This document shows positions 34,895 through 44,851 of a DNA stretch of 64,000 nt, one piece after another; the first letter of the stretch is position 1; each line of letters starts with the position of its first letter. The notes beneath the pieces were generated by a model, which saw only the letters and a list, made by a program, of their open reading frames with translations, was not told where the DNA came from and searched no databases. This DNA is from Chitinophagaceae bacterium. Lineage in GTDB: Bacteria; Bacteroidota; Bacteroidia; Chitinophagales; Chitinophagaceae. The DNA is taken from NCBI GenBank assembly GCA_016699815.1, contig CP065012.1, positions 1,860,001-1,924,000 of the forward strand. Direction: 5' to 3'. The translations under genes were made by a program, and so were the position numbers.

Positions 34895-36940
34895 TTATTT
34901 CTTTAAGGCCATTTTGTATAATACAAATCCCATAAAAGCAAAAAAGGCAACTCCAAGGAAGAAGTATCCTGTTTCACTTCCCAACATTTGTGTTAAACCA
35001 TGTTCGGCGCTCCAGTTTTTAAGTGTATTGGCAATATTTTCATTTACCGAAAGTATGGCTACAATTACACCTGCTACAGCACCGCCTGCAACAAGGCCGG
35101 TAGCAAATAAATTTCCTTTACCCAGGTCTTCATCTTCTTCACTTTTTGCATCGTGTTTTTTGGACTTTCTCCAGTTGGCTATTCCCCTTATGGCGCCGCC
35201 TATAAAAATGGGTAGGGTAGTACTTAAGGGTAAATAAATACCAATGGCAAAACTCAAAGCTTTAATGCCACACAATTCTACCACAATAGCAATGGCAGCA
35301 CCTACGAGTACAAATTGCCAGTCCAGGTTAAAAGATAAAATGCCTTTAATTAAAGTAGCCATTAAAGTACCCTGTGGTGCAGGGTAAGTGTCTGTTCCAA
35401 TGGCGTGATGAATATTTTGTGCCAGCATTTCCTGCGTAGGAGTATCTAAAATTTTTACGGTAAAGCCAATGGCAACCGAGGATACTATAGCGCCCACAAA
35501 AAGGGCTATTTGCTGGTATTTTGGCGTGGCGCCAACTATATAACCTGTTTTTAAATCTTGCGATGTAGCGCCTGCATTGGCTGCGGCAATACAAATCATT
35601 CCGCCTACTACCAATGCCATTGGTTCGTACAGGCTGCCCGTCCAGCCTACGGCAATAAATACCAGGCAGGTTCCCATTAATGTAGCAATGGTCATACCGC
35701 TTATTGGGTTGTTGGATGAACCTATGAGGCCAACAATCCTGGAAGAAACGGTTACGAAAAATGCACCAAAAATTATTACCAGAATGCCGAGTAATAATTT
35801 ACTGCCAATATTATCTCCCGGAACCTGTGGCAGTACGGTCATTAATAAAATAAGTGCAAGACTTCCAATGCCTACAATTTTCATAGATAGATCCCTTTCT
35901 GTTCTTGGGATTTCAATTTTTTCTCCTGCTTCTCCTTTTTTTAATGAACCAAGGCTGCCTTTGAAAGATGAAATAATGGTAGGCAAGGTTTTAATAAGGG
36001 TAATAAAACCGCCAGCTGCAACAGCGCCTGCACCAATAACCCTGATGTATGCCCTGTATATTGCAGTAGAATAATCAGCAAAAGTTTGTGTTACCGGATC
36101 CCATCCTCCAGGTCCGCCGGCTTTTGTAACATCGGCCAGGTAACCCAGTTTTACCAATTGGGCTGCAATAATATCTCCCGGTACAAGGGATGCAAGTAAT
36201 GGAATAAAAACAAACCAGCTTAATACGCCGCCGGCAACTAATACGCCTGCTATTTTTGGCCCAATTATATAACCTACGCCAAGATATTCTGGGGTTATTT
36301 CTGAGCTCAGTTTTGCTGAAGGAAAAAACTTTTGCGTTTGCCTTGTCATAAACGAAGGTGTTTCGGCAATTACATGAAAAATCTTTTGCAACATGGCATA
36401 AATAAAGGCAAATCCTACCCCGTAAAGCGCAGTTTTTGCAAGGTCGCCACCCTTTTCTCCTGCCTTAAGTACACTGGCGCATGCTGTGCCTTCAGGATAG
36501 GGTAAGGTTTCATGTTCTTTTACGATTAATGATCGCCTTAGCGGTATCATCATTAATGTGCCTAATATCCCGCCAAAAATAGAAAGAGTAAGTATGGTGA
36601 TATAATTAAAAAACTGGGCGCTGTCAGGGTTGCTTAAAAATAAAAAACCGGGCAAGGTAAAAACTACACCTGCTGCAATACTTTCACCTGCCGAACCGGT
36701 GGTTTGAATTATATTGTTTTCCAGAATGGTAGTTTTTAAAAATAATTTACCCAGTAAAATAGAGATAACGGCTATGGGAATAGATGCGGATACAGTAAGC
36801 CCGGCTTTTAATGCCAGGTAAACAGTAGAGGCACCGAAAATAACTCCAAATATTCCACCTACTAAAATAGATTTTAGGGTGAGCTCTTTCATATTAGTTT
36901 GGGGAGATACGAAAGGCTTGAAGTTGTTTTGTTCAGACAT
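34895..36940 (-). CDS. OPT family oligopeptide transporter
   Basis: A 681-residue transporter of the oligopeptide transporter (OPT) superfamily with about 16 membrane helices. Family segments include the N-terminal LTLKSILVGGIFGVIFGAST, the TTGSAGESIAAGVVFTLPGF region, LPYPEGTACASVLKAGE and the late GAAIAIVVELCGIKALSFAI. A charged cytoplasmic loop (RKSKKHDAKSEEDEDLG) sits near 600. OPT proteins import peptides or metal-chelate complexes using the proton gradient. It lies directly downstream of two POT peptide transporters on the same strand, which favours a peptide role. Confidence 0.93.
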   Translation of the reverse strand: MSEQNNFKPFVSPQTNMKELTLKSILVGGIFGVIFGASTVYLALKAGLTVSASIPIAVISILLGKLFLKTTILENNIIQTTGSAGESIAAGVVFTLPGFLFLSNPDSAQFFNYITILTLSIFGGILGTLMMIPLRRSLIVKEHETLPYPEGTACASVLKAGEKGGDLAKTALYGVGFAFIYAMLQKIFHVIAETPSFMTRQTQKFFPSAKLSSEITPEYLGVGYIIGPKIAGVLVAGGVLSWFVFIPLLASLVPGDIIAAQLVKLGYLADVTKAGGPGGWDPVTQTFADYSTAIYRAYIRVIGAGAVAAGGFITLIKTLPTIISSFKGSLGSLKKGEAGEKIEIPRTERDLSMKIVGIGSLALILLMTVLPQVPGDNIGSKLLLGILVIIFGAFFVTVSSRIVGLIGSSNNPISGMTIATLMGTCLVFIAVGWTGSLYEPMALVVGGMICIAAANAGATSQDLKTGYIVGATPKYQQIALFVGAIVSSVAIGFTVKILDTPTQEMLAQNIHHAIGTDTYPAPQGTLMATLIKGILSFNLDWQFVLVGAAIAIVVELCGIKALSFAIGIYLPLSTTLPIFIGGAIRGIANWRKSKKHDAKSEEDEDLGKGNLFATGLVAGGAVAGVIVAILSVNENIANTLKNWSAEHGLTQMLGSETGYFFLGVAFFAFMGFVLYKMALKK

Positions 36941-36975
36941 TAGAGTAGTGTTTTATTGCCGTAAGATAAGTAAAT

Positions 36976-37001
36976 AAAAAAAATGTACCTCAATCTGGTA
37001 C
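36976..37001 (-). terminator. Possible intrinsic terminator after the first POT gene
   Basis: On the minus strand GTACC (37001-36997), a 7-base loop and GGTAC (36989-36985) are followed by A and a run of eight T. The stem is only 5 bp, so strength is doubtful, but the position just after the POT gene at 37031 fits. Confidence 0.45.
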
Positions 37002-37030
37002 GGCTTTTTAGACTTTTTTTTGATAAAAGG

Positions 37031-38686
37031 TTAATGCACACCTCTTGATTTCATAATCTTATTCAGCCATTTTAATAACAGAAAAAGAAATAGTGCAGCG
37101 GCACTCAATAAAATAAAATTAAGCCAAAAATAATTTGCTTTATTTTCATAATTATCCCATTGGCTGGCCAATATACCACTTAATTTATTGCCAATGGAAG
37201 TGGAGAGAAACCAACCACCCATCATTAATGAAGTGATGCGTACCGGACTAAGCTTAGACACCAATGACAGCCCCATCGGGCTTAAAAATAATTCACCAAT
37301 GGTTACCACACCGTAACTGCCAATAAGCCACCACACACTAACTTTCTCTGCTCCATTATTTCCTGCTTTTACTGCTGCTACCATTACTAATACAGACAAC
37401 GCAGAGATTAATAAACCAAATGCAATCTTGGTGGGAGTGGAAGGCTCTTTGTTTCTATTGCGCAACCATGTAAAAAATGCTACAATTAATGGCGTTAATG
37501 CAATAACCCAAAAGGGATTGATGGATTGACTAAGGCTGGGTAACCAGGTTTTAACAAATGTACCTTCGGGTGGTAGTTTATCTGGTGCAACATTTTTAAA
37601 ATATGATGGATATCCCAGTTCTTTTATTTCCTTACCATTTTCTCTTATTTTTCTGAATTGATGATCCATTTTTACCACACTGTCCAATTTATATGTTGTG
37701 TAAGAAGACTTATCCGTTTGTTTTAAAGCCTGCAAGGCGTTACCTGCAGTACTGCTTACTTCTCTGTCAGTGTATCTGCTCGCCCAGGTATTAAGTGCAG
37801 AACCGTTTTGTTTAAAAATGGCCCAAAATAAAATTACCACTGCAAAAATGGAAAGAAGTGCAGCCATAGAAGGACGCTCTTCTTTATTGCTTCGTACCAG
37901 TAAAACAGTATAAAATATTAAAACCGGAATACAAGCAAAAATGAACGCATCGGTAGAATTAGAATCAAAAATGTATCCTCCAGTACCTTTTAAAAACCAG
38001 CCAATCACTCCAAAAATGATAGAGGGCAAAATGACCAATGCCATAATTTGCCAAAGCGGCATATCGCCGGGTTGAAGAGGTTTTCTTACGTCAAAATTTT
38101 TATAATGTTTTGTGCCAATGATAAAAATAATTACACCAATAAACATACCCACACCGGCAGCTGCAAATGCAGCGCCCCATCCAATAAGTGAGTATAAAGC
38201 AGCGCCAAAAAAATTACATACAAATGCTCCAATGTTGATACCCATATAAAAGATATTGTAGCCTTCGTCTTTCTTGTCAATATATTCAGGTGTGGTATAA
38301 GCATTTCCCAGTAAGGTGGAGATATTGGGTTTAAAAAATCCGTTACCAATAATTACTAAAGTCATAGATAAATATAACATTGCTTCGCTTTGAACACCCA
38401 TAGTGCAATATCCGATGCCCATTAATAGTCCACCAAGAATAATAGAGCGCCGATAACCGAGGTAACGGTCAGCAATTAAACCTCCTAAGAACGGAGTAAA
38501 AAAGACAAGTGCTATAAAAGTGCCGTACAAACTGGAAGCATCTTTTTCATCCATATTAAAACCATCTGTGGCATCCTTTAGATAGAGCGTGAAAATACCA
38601 ATCATCAGGTAATATCCGAAGCGTTCCCACATTTCGGAGAAAAATAAAAAAGGTAATGCTTTAGGATGTTTCTTCCACATAATCAT
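37031..38686 (-). CDS. POT family (PTR2) di/tripeptide transporter, copy 1
   Basis: A 551-residue proton-coupled oligopeptide transporter of the major facilitator superfamily. The diagnostic E-x-x-E-R-F-x-Y-Y motif appears near the start (SEMWERFGYY), followed by FTPFLGGLIADRYLGYRRSI and the FYMGINIGAFVCNFFGAALY segment. About 14 helices are predicted, with a long soluble insertion between helices in the second half (about 320-370), common in Bacteroidota members. It imports small peptides with H+. The neighbour upstream (38775-40550) is a clear paralogue, so the pair likely arose by tandem duplication. Confidence 0.94.
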   Translation of the reverse strand: MIMWKKHPKALPFLFFSEMWERFGYYLMIGIFTLYLKDATDGFNMDEKDASSLYGTFIALVFFTPFLGGLIADRYLGYRRSIILGGLLMGIGYCTMGVQSEAMLYLSMTLVIIGNGFFKPNISTLLGNAYTTPEYIDKKDEGYNIFYMGINIGAFVCNFFGAALYSLIGWGAAFAAAGVGMFIGVIIFIIGTKHYKNFDVRKPLQPGDMPLWQIMALVILPSIIFGVIGWFLKGTGGYIFDSNSTDAFIFACIPVLIFYTVLLVRSNKEERPSMAALLSIFAVVILFWAIFKQNGSALNTWASRYTDREVSSTAGNALQALKQTDKSSYTTYKLDSVVKMDHQFRKIRENGKEIKELGYPSYFKNVAPDKLPPEGTFVKTWLPSLSQSINPFWVIALTPLIVAFFTWLRNRNKEPSTPTKIAFGLLISALSVLVMVAAVKAGNNGAEKVSVWWLIGSYGVVTIGELFLSPMGLSLVSKLSPVRITSLMMGGWFLSTSIGNKLSGILASQWDNYENKANYFWLNFILLSAAALFLFLLLKWLNKIMKSRGVH

Positions 38687-38774
38687 GCTATTTTAGTTAC
38701 ATAGTAAGATAAGGAAAATAAAAAGGAACCACATTGCTGCAACTCCTTTTACTAAAAAAGTGTATTTTTTATTT

Positions 38775-40550
38775 TTATGCTGAACCGGTCCTGTCCCTCA
38801 CAATCTGGTTTAAAGATTTTAATCTTGTAAATATTAAAATTCCTCCAATAAATGCGGCTACTACTAAAATGAGGAAAAAAATTTTCTTGTCGGTAAAGTC
38901 GTCCCAAAACCCTGTCATTACCCCGGCAATTTTTCCACCTATTGAAGTAGATAAAAACCAGCCGCCCATCATTAAAGCGGTGAGTCTTGCGGGGGCAAGT
39001 TTTGATACAAATGATAACCCAATCGGGCTTAAGAAAATTTCACTAATGGTAAACACAAAGTAGGTTCCCCAAAGCCAAACTGCAGAGGTTTTGTGGGTGT
39101 AAATAGAAGGAACAGACATAATTGCAAAAACCATTACCAGCGCCGAAAGCCCGGAAAGGAACATGGCCATGGCAAATTTAGAAGCCGTAGTAGGCTCTTT
39201 TCCCCTTCTTCTTAAATAATCAAAGAAAGGCACAAAAAACAAAGTAAGTAATACAATAAATAAAGGGTTTATGGATTGAAATAATTCGGTATTAGTAAGT
39301 TTAATGCTTTTACCTCCGGGCCATTGGTCTTTGGGAACGTTATTAAAATAAGGATCGGGGCCCATTACTTTCACTAGTTTACTGGCGGTGTCAATGGTAT
39401 TGCCATTGGCGGTTATGCCATATACCGTGGTATCAAAGCGCTTTGCTTCATTATTATAGCTAACCAGGGTTTCTATTTTGGTAACCGGGGATGCATCCTT
39501 TACCTCTACCAAATGCTCGTTTACCTTGGTTACCATCCTCAAAGTATCGCTTACCGTTTGCCTGGGAAACATTTTGGCTAAAGTTCCCCCTTCTCCAGAA
39601 GTGGAAACCCGGTTGGTGTGCTTTTCTGCCCAAAGCGTAAGGCTTGTAGAGTTTTGGTTGTAAATGGTCCAAAAGGCAATGGCAATGGCAAAAATAAAAA
39701 GCAATGAACCAATAGCTTTTTTATCCTGCCCTGTTGCTTTTGCCCAAAGTGAAATATAAAATGCGATAATGGGCAGGCAGGCAAAAATAAAAGCATCATT
39801 TGCTTTTGTTCCCATAATAGTAGTGCCAAAAATCATATTTGGAATAAACCAACCAATAATTGCGGCAATGATAGCTGGTAAAAATACATAGCCAAAAATT
39901 TGCCCCAGGCTCATATCTTCTTTTTCAACCGGTTTCTTTACATCGCCTTCTTTAACATGTTTTAAATTTAAAGCTAATACCACAAGGCCAATTAACAATC
40001 CTATACCGGCAGCGGCAAAAGCCCATCCCCAGCCATAGTTATTTCTTAAATAAGCGGCAACAAAATTGCATACAAAAGCGCCTATATTAATACCCATGTA
40101 AAATATATTATAGGCATTGTCTTTTAATGGTTTTAAATCTTCCCTATTATAAATATTACCCAGTAATGTAGAAATATTGGGTTTAAAAAAGCCGTTACCC
40201 ACAATTATTAAACCCAGCGAAATAAACATGGCCGTATCTCCTGGAAAAGAAAGGCCAATATAACCGGCAGCCATTAAAAACCCACCCAGGAAAATAGATT
40301 TAGTATAGCCCAAAACCCTGTCGGCAATTAACCCGCCTATAAAAGGCGTTAAATAAACAAGGGCTATAAAACTGCCCACAATATCAGCTCCCACTCTTCC
40401 GGAAAAGCCCTTGCCACCGGTAACAGAGTCGGTCATATACAATAATAAAATACCTACCATTAAATAATAAGCAAATCTTTCCCACATTTCTGTTAGGAAA
40501 AGTATATATAATGCCTTGGGATGTTTGCCGGTTTTTACTTGATCTGCCAT
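38775..40550 (-). CDS. POT family (PTR2) di/tripeptide transporter, copy 2
   Basis: A 591-residue paralogue of the previous gene. It shows TEMWERFAYY, YLTPFIGGLIADRVLGYTKS and NIFYMGINIGAFVCNFVAAY, matching copy 1 closely in these helices, but has a longer, quite different soluble insertion (about 320-410, rich in T, V and K). The different insertion suggests the two have diverged in regulation or substrate range rather than being redundant copies. It is the first of three adjacent leftward transporter genes (POT, POT, OPT). Divergent from purD across a 209-base gap. Confidence 0.94.
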   Translation of the reverse strand: MADQVKTGKHPKALYILFLTEMWERFAYYLMVGILLLYMTDSVTGGKGFSGRVGADIVGSFIALVYLTPFIGGLIADRVLGYTKSIFLGGFLMAAGYIGLSFPGDTAMFISLGLIIVGNGFFKPNISTLLGNIYNREDLKPLKDNAYNIFYMGINIGAFVCNFVAAYLRNNYGWGWAFAAAGIGLLIGLVVLALNLKHVKEGDVKKPVEKEDMSLGQIFGYVFLPAIIAAIIGWFIPNMIFGTTIMGTKANDAFIFACLPIIAFYISLWAKATGQDKKAIGSLLFIFAIAIAFWTIYNQNSTSLTLWAEKHTNRVSTSGEGGTLAKMFPRQTVSDTLRMVTKVNEHLVEVKDASPVTKIETLVSYNNEAKRFDTTVYGITANGNTIDTASKLVKVMGPDPYFNNVPKDQWPGGKSIKLTNTELFQSINPLFIVLLTLFFVPFFDYLRRRGKEPTTASKFAMAMFLSGLSALVMVFAIMSVPSIYTHKTSAVWLWGTYFVFTISEIFLSPIGLSFVSKLAPARLTALMMGGWFLSTSIGGKIAGVMTGFWDDFTDKKIFFLILVVAAFIGGILIFTRLKSLNQIVRDRTGSA

Positions 40551-40759
40551 AAATATATTTTTAAATGCATTAAGGTTTATTAAATTGATTTATCTGCTCA
40601 AAGTAATGAATTTTATGGTTACTAAGAGTAATCTTTATATATTTTATAGCGTAAACTTATGCCACTCATCCATTTAAATTAGTATTCTGAATAAAAAATA
40701 AAGAGCAAAAGATTATCTCTAAGTAAATTGCACTACTACTATATATCTAAAACATCTAA

Positions 40760-42040
40760 ATGAATATCCTGATTATTGGCGCCGGTGGCCGAGAACATAC
40801 CCTGGCCTGGAAGATTGCCCAAAGCCCGCTTTGTACTTCATTATTTATTGCACCGGGCAATGCTGGTACTGCTCAATGCGGTATCAACCTTCCGGTTTTG
40901 GTTACCGATTTTGAAAAAATAGCCCAGGCCTGCTCCATTCATAAAATAGATTTGGTAGTAGTGGGCCCGGAAGATCCGCTGGTACATGGCATTGTTGATT
41001 TCCTACAGTCTAAACAGGAATTTAAAAATATGTACATCATTGGGCCTGCCAAAAATGCTGCCCAATTGGAGGGTAGTAAAGCATTTGCAAAGCGCTTTAT
41101 GAACGACTATAAAATCCCTACCGCAGCATTTAAGAAATTTTCTGCTGAAAATTATGAAGATGGCGTGGAATATATAAAGCAGCATTCTTTGCCCATTGTT
41201 TTAAAAGCTGATGGGCTTGCCGCAGGCAAAGGCGTGGTAATTTGCCAAAGCCATATGGAAGCCCTGGCCGAATTTGACCTGATGTTGCACCGCAGTAAAT
41301 TTGGCGATGCCGGAAAAATTGTAGTGATTGAAGAATTTTTGCAGGGCATTGAAATGAGTGTTTTCTTTTTAACCGATGGTAAAAATTTTGTACTGTTGCC
41401 CGAGGCAAAAGATTATAAAAGAGTAGGGCAAAATGATACCGGCTTAAATACCGGTGGCATGGGAGCGGTAAGCCCTGTTCCGGGGTTTGATGCCTCTTTA
41501 AAAGAAAAAGTAATTAAACAAATTATTGAGCCTACACTTGCAGGGTTGCAAAAAGAAAAACTGGATTATAAAGGATTTGTATTTCTTGGCCTTATGATCA
41601 GTAATGGTAACCCTTACATGATTGAATATAACTGCCGAATGGGCGACCCCGAAACTGAAGTAGTGGTTCCCAGGCTTAAAAATGACCTGCTCACTATTTT
41701 GCTGGCCACCGCTCAGCAAAAACTGGATAAAATTATTATTGAAACCGATGAAAGGACTGCAGTAACAGTAGTAGCCGCAAGTGGTGGTTACCCCGGCAAT
41801 TTTGAAACCGGCAAACTCATTACCGGCCTTAATAGTATTTATGCAAACGACAGTATCATTTTTCATGCAGGCACAGAAGATAAAAACGGCAAAACATATA
41901 CAAGAGGCGGAAGGGTATTAGCTGCTACCTCTTTTGGCAGCAATATAGCCGATGCTGCGGAACATTCAAATTACCTGCTTGAGCAGGTAAATTTTGAAGG
42001 AATGTTTTTTAGGCAGGATATTGGTTATGAGTTCAAATAA
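40760..42040 (+). CDS. purD: Phosphoribosylamine--glycine ligase (GAR synthetase)
   Basis: A 426-residue ATP-grasp ligase, second step of purine synthesis. It joins glycine to phosphoribosylamine. Visible features are the N-terminal MNILIIGAGGREHTLAWK Rossmann-like start, LVVVGPEDPLVHGIVD, KADGLAAGKGVVIC (ATP-grasp lysine loop), LNTGGMGAVSP and EYNCRMGDPETEVVVPRL, which holds the metal ligands. Standard length without fused purM or purN domains. It stands alone between the POT transporters and the mre operon; no other purine genes are nearby. Confidence 0.97.
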   Translation: MNILIIGAGGREHTLAWKIAQSPLCTSLFIAPGNAGTAQCGINLPVLVTDFEKIAQACSIHKIDLVVVGPEDPLVHGIVDFLQSKQEFKNMYIIGPAKNAAQLEGSKAFAKRFMNDYKIPTAAFKKFSAENYEDGVEYIKQHSLPIVLKADGLAAGKGVVICQSHMEALAEFDLMLHRSKFGDAGKIVVIEEFLQGIEMSVFFLTDGKNFVLLPEAKDYKRVGQNDTGLNTGGMGAVSPVPGFDASLKEKVIKQIIEPTLAGLQKEKLDYKGFVFLGLMISNGNPYMIEYNCRMGDPETEVVVPRLKNDLLTILLATAQQKLDKIIIETDERTAVTVVAASGGYPGNFETGKLITGLNSIYANDSIIFHAGTEDKNGKTYTRGGRVLAATSFGSNIADAAEHSNYLLEQVNFEGMFFRQDIGYEFK

Positions 42041-42138
42041 TTTTCACTTTTTATCGTTAGCTTTTAACAGAGAGATTTGTAGAGCTTTTGCATATTAAAA
42101 GGGTTTTAAAAGAATGTGTAAAAAAAACATTTTTACCG

Positions 42139-42168
42139 TTGTTAATCCAATATTTTGCATCAACTTTG
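42139..42168 (+). promoter_or_regulatory. Probable promoter of the mre operon
   Basis: TTG (42139-42141), 19-base spacer, CAACTTTG (42161-42168). Spacing is ideal and the -7 element differs from TAnnTTTG only at its first base. The mreB ATG follows 40 bases later. Confidence 0.5.
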
Positions 42169-42208
42169 CGCCAAATCAAATTATAAAGAATTTTGCTCAA
42201 TCAATACC

Positions 42209-43234
42209 ATGGGATTATTTAATTTTTTCACTCAGGAAATTGCCATAGATCTCGGAACCGCCAATACCCTCATCATCCATAATGACGAAGTGGTTGTAAA
42301 TGAACCTTCCATTGTGGCCCTGGACCGTAACAACCCCAAAAACTTACTAGCTGTGGGTAAAAAAGCATTAATGATGCATGAAAAAACCCATGAAAGCATC
42401 CGTACGGTAAGGCCGCTAAGAGATGGCGTAATTGCCGACTTTAATGCTGCCGAATTGATGATTAGGGAATTGATAAAACTGGTTTATCCCAAAAAACCAT
42501 TATTTGCCCCAAGCTGGCGAATGATGATTTGCATACCCAGCAGTATTACCGAAGTGGAAAAACGTGCCGTAAGAGATAGCGCAGAACAAGCCGGTGCAAA
42601 AGAAGTATACCTTTTACATGAACCTATGGCTGCTGCTTTGGGTATTGGTATTGATGTGGAAGAACCTATTGGAAACATGATTATTGACATTGGCGGAGGC
42701 ACAACAGGTATTACTGTAATTGCTTTGGCGGGTATTGTTTGTGACCAAAGCATACGTGTAGCCGGCGATGAATTTACTGCAGATATTATGGAAGCCCTGC
42801 GCCGCTATCATAGTTTATTAATTGGCGAACGTACGGCAGAGCAAATTAAAATACAAGTAGGCGCTGCACTTAAAGACTTAGATAACCCACCAGAAGATAT
42901 AGCCGTAAATGGTCGTGACCTTGTAACCGGTATCCCTAAACAGGTAATGGTAAGCTATCAGGAAGTTGCAGAAGCATTGGATAAAAGTATTTTTAAAATT
43001 GAAGAAGCTATTTTAAAAGCGCTGGAAGCAACACCGCCGGAGCTGGCTGCCGATATTTACCGCCGTGGATTGTATATTACCGGAGGTGGCGCTTTGTTGC
43101 GTGGGCTCGATAAAAGACTTACCGCAAAAATAAAATTACCGGTACACGTGGCAGACGATCCGTTGAAAAGCGTGGTAAGAGGTACGGGCATTGCACTCAA
43201 AAACTATGATAAGTATCCTTTTGTGATGCGCTAA
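42209..43234 (+). CDS. mreB: Rod shape-determining protein MreB
   Basis: A 341-residue actin-like protein that polymerises under the inner membrane and guides lateral wall synthesis. Phosphate-1 loop DLGTANT (14-20), phosphate-2 IDIGGGTTGITVIA, and the adenosine-site ITGGGALLRGLDK are present. The amphipathic N-terminus MGLFNFF could bind the membrane. The open frame extends to 42155, but those 18 residues include the promoter region and lack conservation, so the ATG at 42209 is used. It heads the operon mreB-mreC-mreD-mrdA-rodA; a stem-loop follows it. Confidence 0.97.
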   Translation: MGLFNFFTQEIAIDLGTANTLIIHNDEVVVNEPSIVALDRNNPKNLLAVGKKALMMHEKTHESIRTVRPLRDGVIADFNAAELMIRELIKLVYPKKPLFAPSWRMMICIPSSITEVEKRAVRDSAEQAGAKEVYLLHEPMAAALGIGIDVEEPIGNMIIDIGGGTTGITVIALAGIVCDQSIRVAGDEFTADIMEALRRYHSLLIGERTAEQIKIQVGAALKDLDNPPEDIAVNGRDLVTGIPKQVMVSYQEVAEALDKSIFKIEEAILKALEATPPELAADIYRRGLYITGGGALLRGLDKRLTAKIKLPVHVADDPLKSVVRGTGIALKNYDKYPFVMR

Positions 43235-43257
43235 AAGTTTTTGCTCCAAAAATTTTT

Positions 43258-43289
43258 AAATCCTAATTCAAACAGACTTAGGATTTTTT
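43258..43289 (+). terminator. Stem-loop between mreB and mreC, possible partial terminator
   Basis: AAATCCTAA (43258-43266) pairs with TTAGGATTT (43278-43286), a 9-bp stem with an 11-base loop, ending in a run of T to 43289. It resembles an intrinsic terminator, but mreC starts 21 bases later with no promoter seen. It may lower read-through so that MreB is made in excess over MreCD. Confidence 0.6.
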
Positions 43290-43309
43290 CATCAAATATT
43301 TAATCCAAA

Positions 43310-44164
43310 GTGCGTAATATATTTCTATTTATACGCCGCTATATTCACTTGCTAACTTTCCTGCTTTTGCAGGGGATTTGCATCTATCTCATCAGCAGGT
43401 ACAGTAAGTTTCATAAAGCAGCAATTTTAACAGCTACCAACAGGGTTACCGGTAGTGTTTTTAAAGAATTCAACAGGGTAGAATATTATTTTCAATTGAA
43501 AAAAACCAACGATTCGCTGGTAAAAGCCAATGAATTTCTGATAAACCAGCTTAAACAAAATTTTATCCTTCCCGATTCTTCGCAGGTTACCCGTATTGAC
43601 AGCTTTAAGGTGGATTCCCTACAAAAGTTTCGTTCCATTACCTATTTATCTGCAAAAGTGGTTTCCAGCTCTGTGGCTGCACAAAATAATTTTATTGTAA
43701 TTACCGGTCCCAACGTAAAAAAGATGAGTATTGGAATGGGTGTCGCTGACATTAATTTTGCTGTTACCGGTATTATAACTGATATAAGTGGGAACTATGC
43801 TGTAGTAATGAGCCTTTTACATAAAGACAGCAGGTTAAGCGCCAGCCTAAAAAAATCTGGCGAAGCTGGAACCCTGCTATGGGATGGCAGGCAACCCAAT
43901 TTAATTATATTAAAGAATATTCCTAAAGGAACACCGGTTTCAAAAGGAGACACGGTAATTTCAAGCGGTTTGAGTACAACTTTTCCAAGGGGTTTGCTGG
44001 TAGGCAGGGTAAACGAAATTTATGAAGAAAGCGGAACGAGCAACCTCAATATCAAGGTAAAAACTGGCGTCAATTTTTATAACCTTGAATATGTTTATGT
44101 AATTGCAAACATACAATCAGCGCCGGTAAACCAATTGCTGGAAAAAGCAAAAAAGCATTTGTAA
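43310..44164 (+). CDS. mreC: Rod shape-determining protein MreC
   Basis: A 284-residue bitopic membrane protein. One membrane helix (about 12-28), a coiled-coil stretch (about 55-85, ending FLINQLKQNF), then two beta barrels with the family segments AKVVSSSVAAQNNFIVITGP, GVADINFAVTGIITDISGNY and GDTVISSGLSTTFPRGLLVGRV. The start is GTG at 43310. MreC links MreB filaments to PBP2/RodA from the periplasm. The gene ends 2 bases before mreD. Confidence 0.93.
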   Translation: MRNIFLFIRRYIHLLTFLLLQGICIYLISRYSKFHKAAILTATNRVTGSVFKEFNRVEYYFQLKKTNDSLVKANEFLINQLKQNFILPDSSQVTRIDSFKVDSLQKFRSITYLSAKVVSSSVAAQNNFIVITGPNVKKMSIGMGVADINFAVTGIITDISGNYAVVMSLLHKDSRLSASLKKSGEAGTLLWDGRQPNLIILKNIPKGTPVSKGDTVISSGLSTTFPRGLLVGRVNEIYEESGTSNLNIKVKTGVNFYNLEYVYVIANIQSAPVNQLLEKAKKHL

Positions 44165-44166
44165 TA

Positions 44167-44700
44167 ATGACAGGAATCGTAAAATATATAGTAAGGTTTA
44201 TCCTATTAATTTTTGTACAGGTATTTGTGCTGGACAGGATACACCTGCACCAAATGATTACGCCTTATTTATATTTTCTTTTCATCATTTGGCTGCCTTT
44301 TAAAATGCCAAGAATGGCTTTGATGCTTGTGGCCTTTTTTGTAGGGCTTACAATGGATAGTTTTCGGCAGCATCCCGGTTTTCACGCAGCAGCTTGCGTA
44401 CTAATTGCTTATATAAAACCCTTTTTGGCAAACTTATTATCGCCACAGCAGGGTAAAGATTTTACTTATGAAGAGCCATCTGTAAAAAGTTTTGGCACTT
44501 TTACTGCCTATTTCACTTTTATTGCTATGCTAAGCCTATTGCATAATGCCTGGCTTTTTTTACTTGAGGCCTGGCAATTTGGAAATATCTGGTATTTTAT
44601 TGTTAAAACGGTTCTTTCAACTGCCATTAGTATCTTACTCATTCTTATTACAGAATTAATTTTTACCCGTAAACAAAAGTTCAAAACAAATACTGTTTAA
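44167..44700 (+). CDS. mreD: Rod shape-determining protein MreD
   Basis: A 177-residue integral membrane protein with five to six helices, carrying QVFVLDRIHLHQMITPYLYF and a DSFRQHPGFHAAACVLIAYI segment typical of Bacteroidota MreD. It completes the MreBCD scaffold of the elongasome. It begins 2 bases after mreC and is followed by a 150-base gap before mrdA, with no terminator visible, so the operon probably continues. Confidence 0.88.
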   Translation: MTGIVKYIVRFILLIFVQVFVLDRIHLHQMITPYLYFLFIIWLPFKMPRMALMLVAFFVGLTMDSFRQHPGFHAAACVLIAYIKPFLANLLSPQQGKDFTYEEPSVKSFGTFTAYFTFIAMLSLLHNAWLFLLEAWQFGNIWYFIVKTVLSTAISILLILITELIFTRKQKFKTNTV

Positions 44701-44851
44701 TTTTGAATTTTTATTAAGCGGAACGTTACTTCTATTCCCGGTGAATTTGTTTTGTAAAATATGGATTTGAAGAGCTGTGGTTAATTGGCTATATTACAAT
44801 AAATAAATAATTTCAATTTTTCGTTTCAAGTTACAGCTAAGATAAAAACCT

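Noticed and set aside
42155..42208. 18-residue N-terminal extension of MreB
   Set aside because: It overlaps the -7 element and is absent from the conserved MreB start MGLFNFF.
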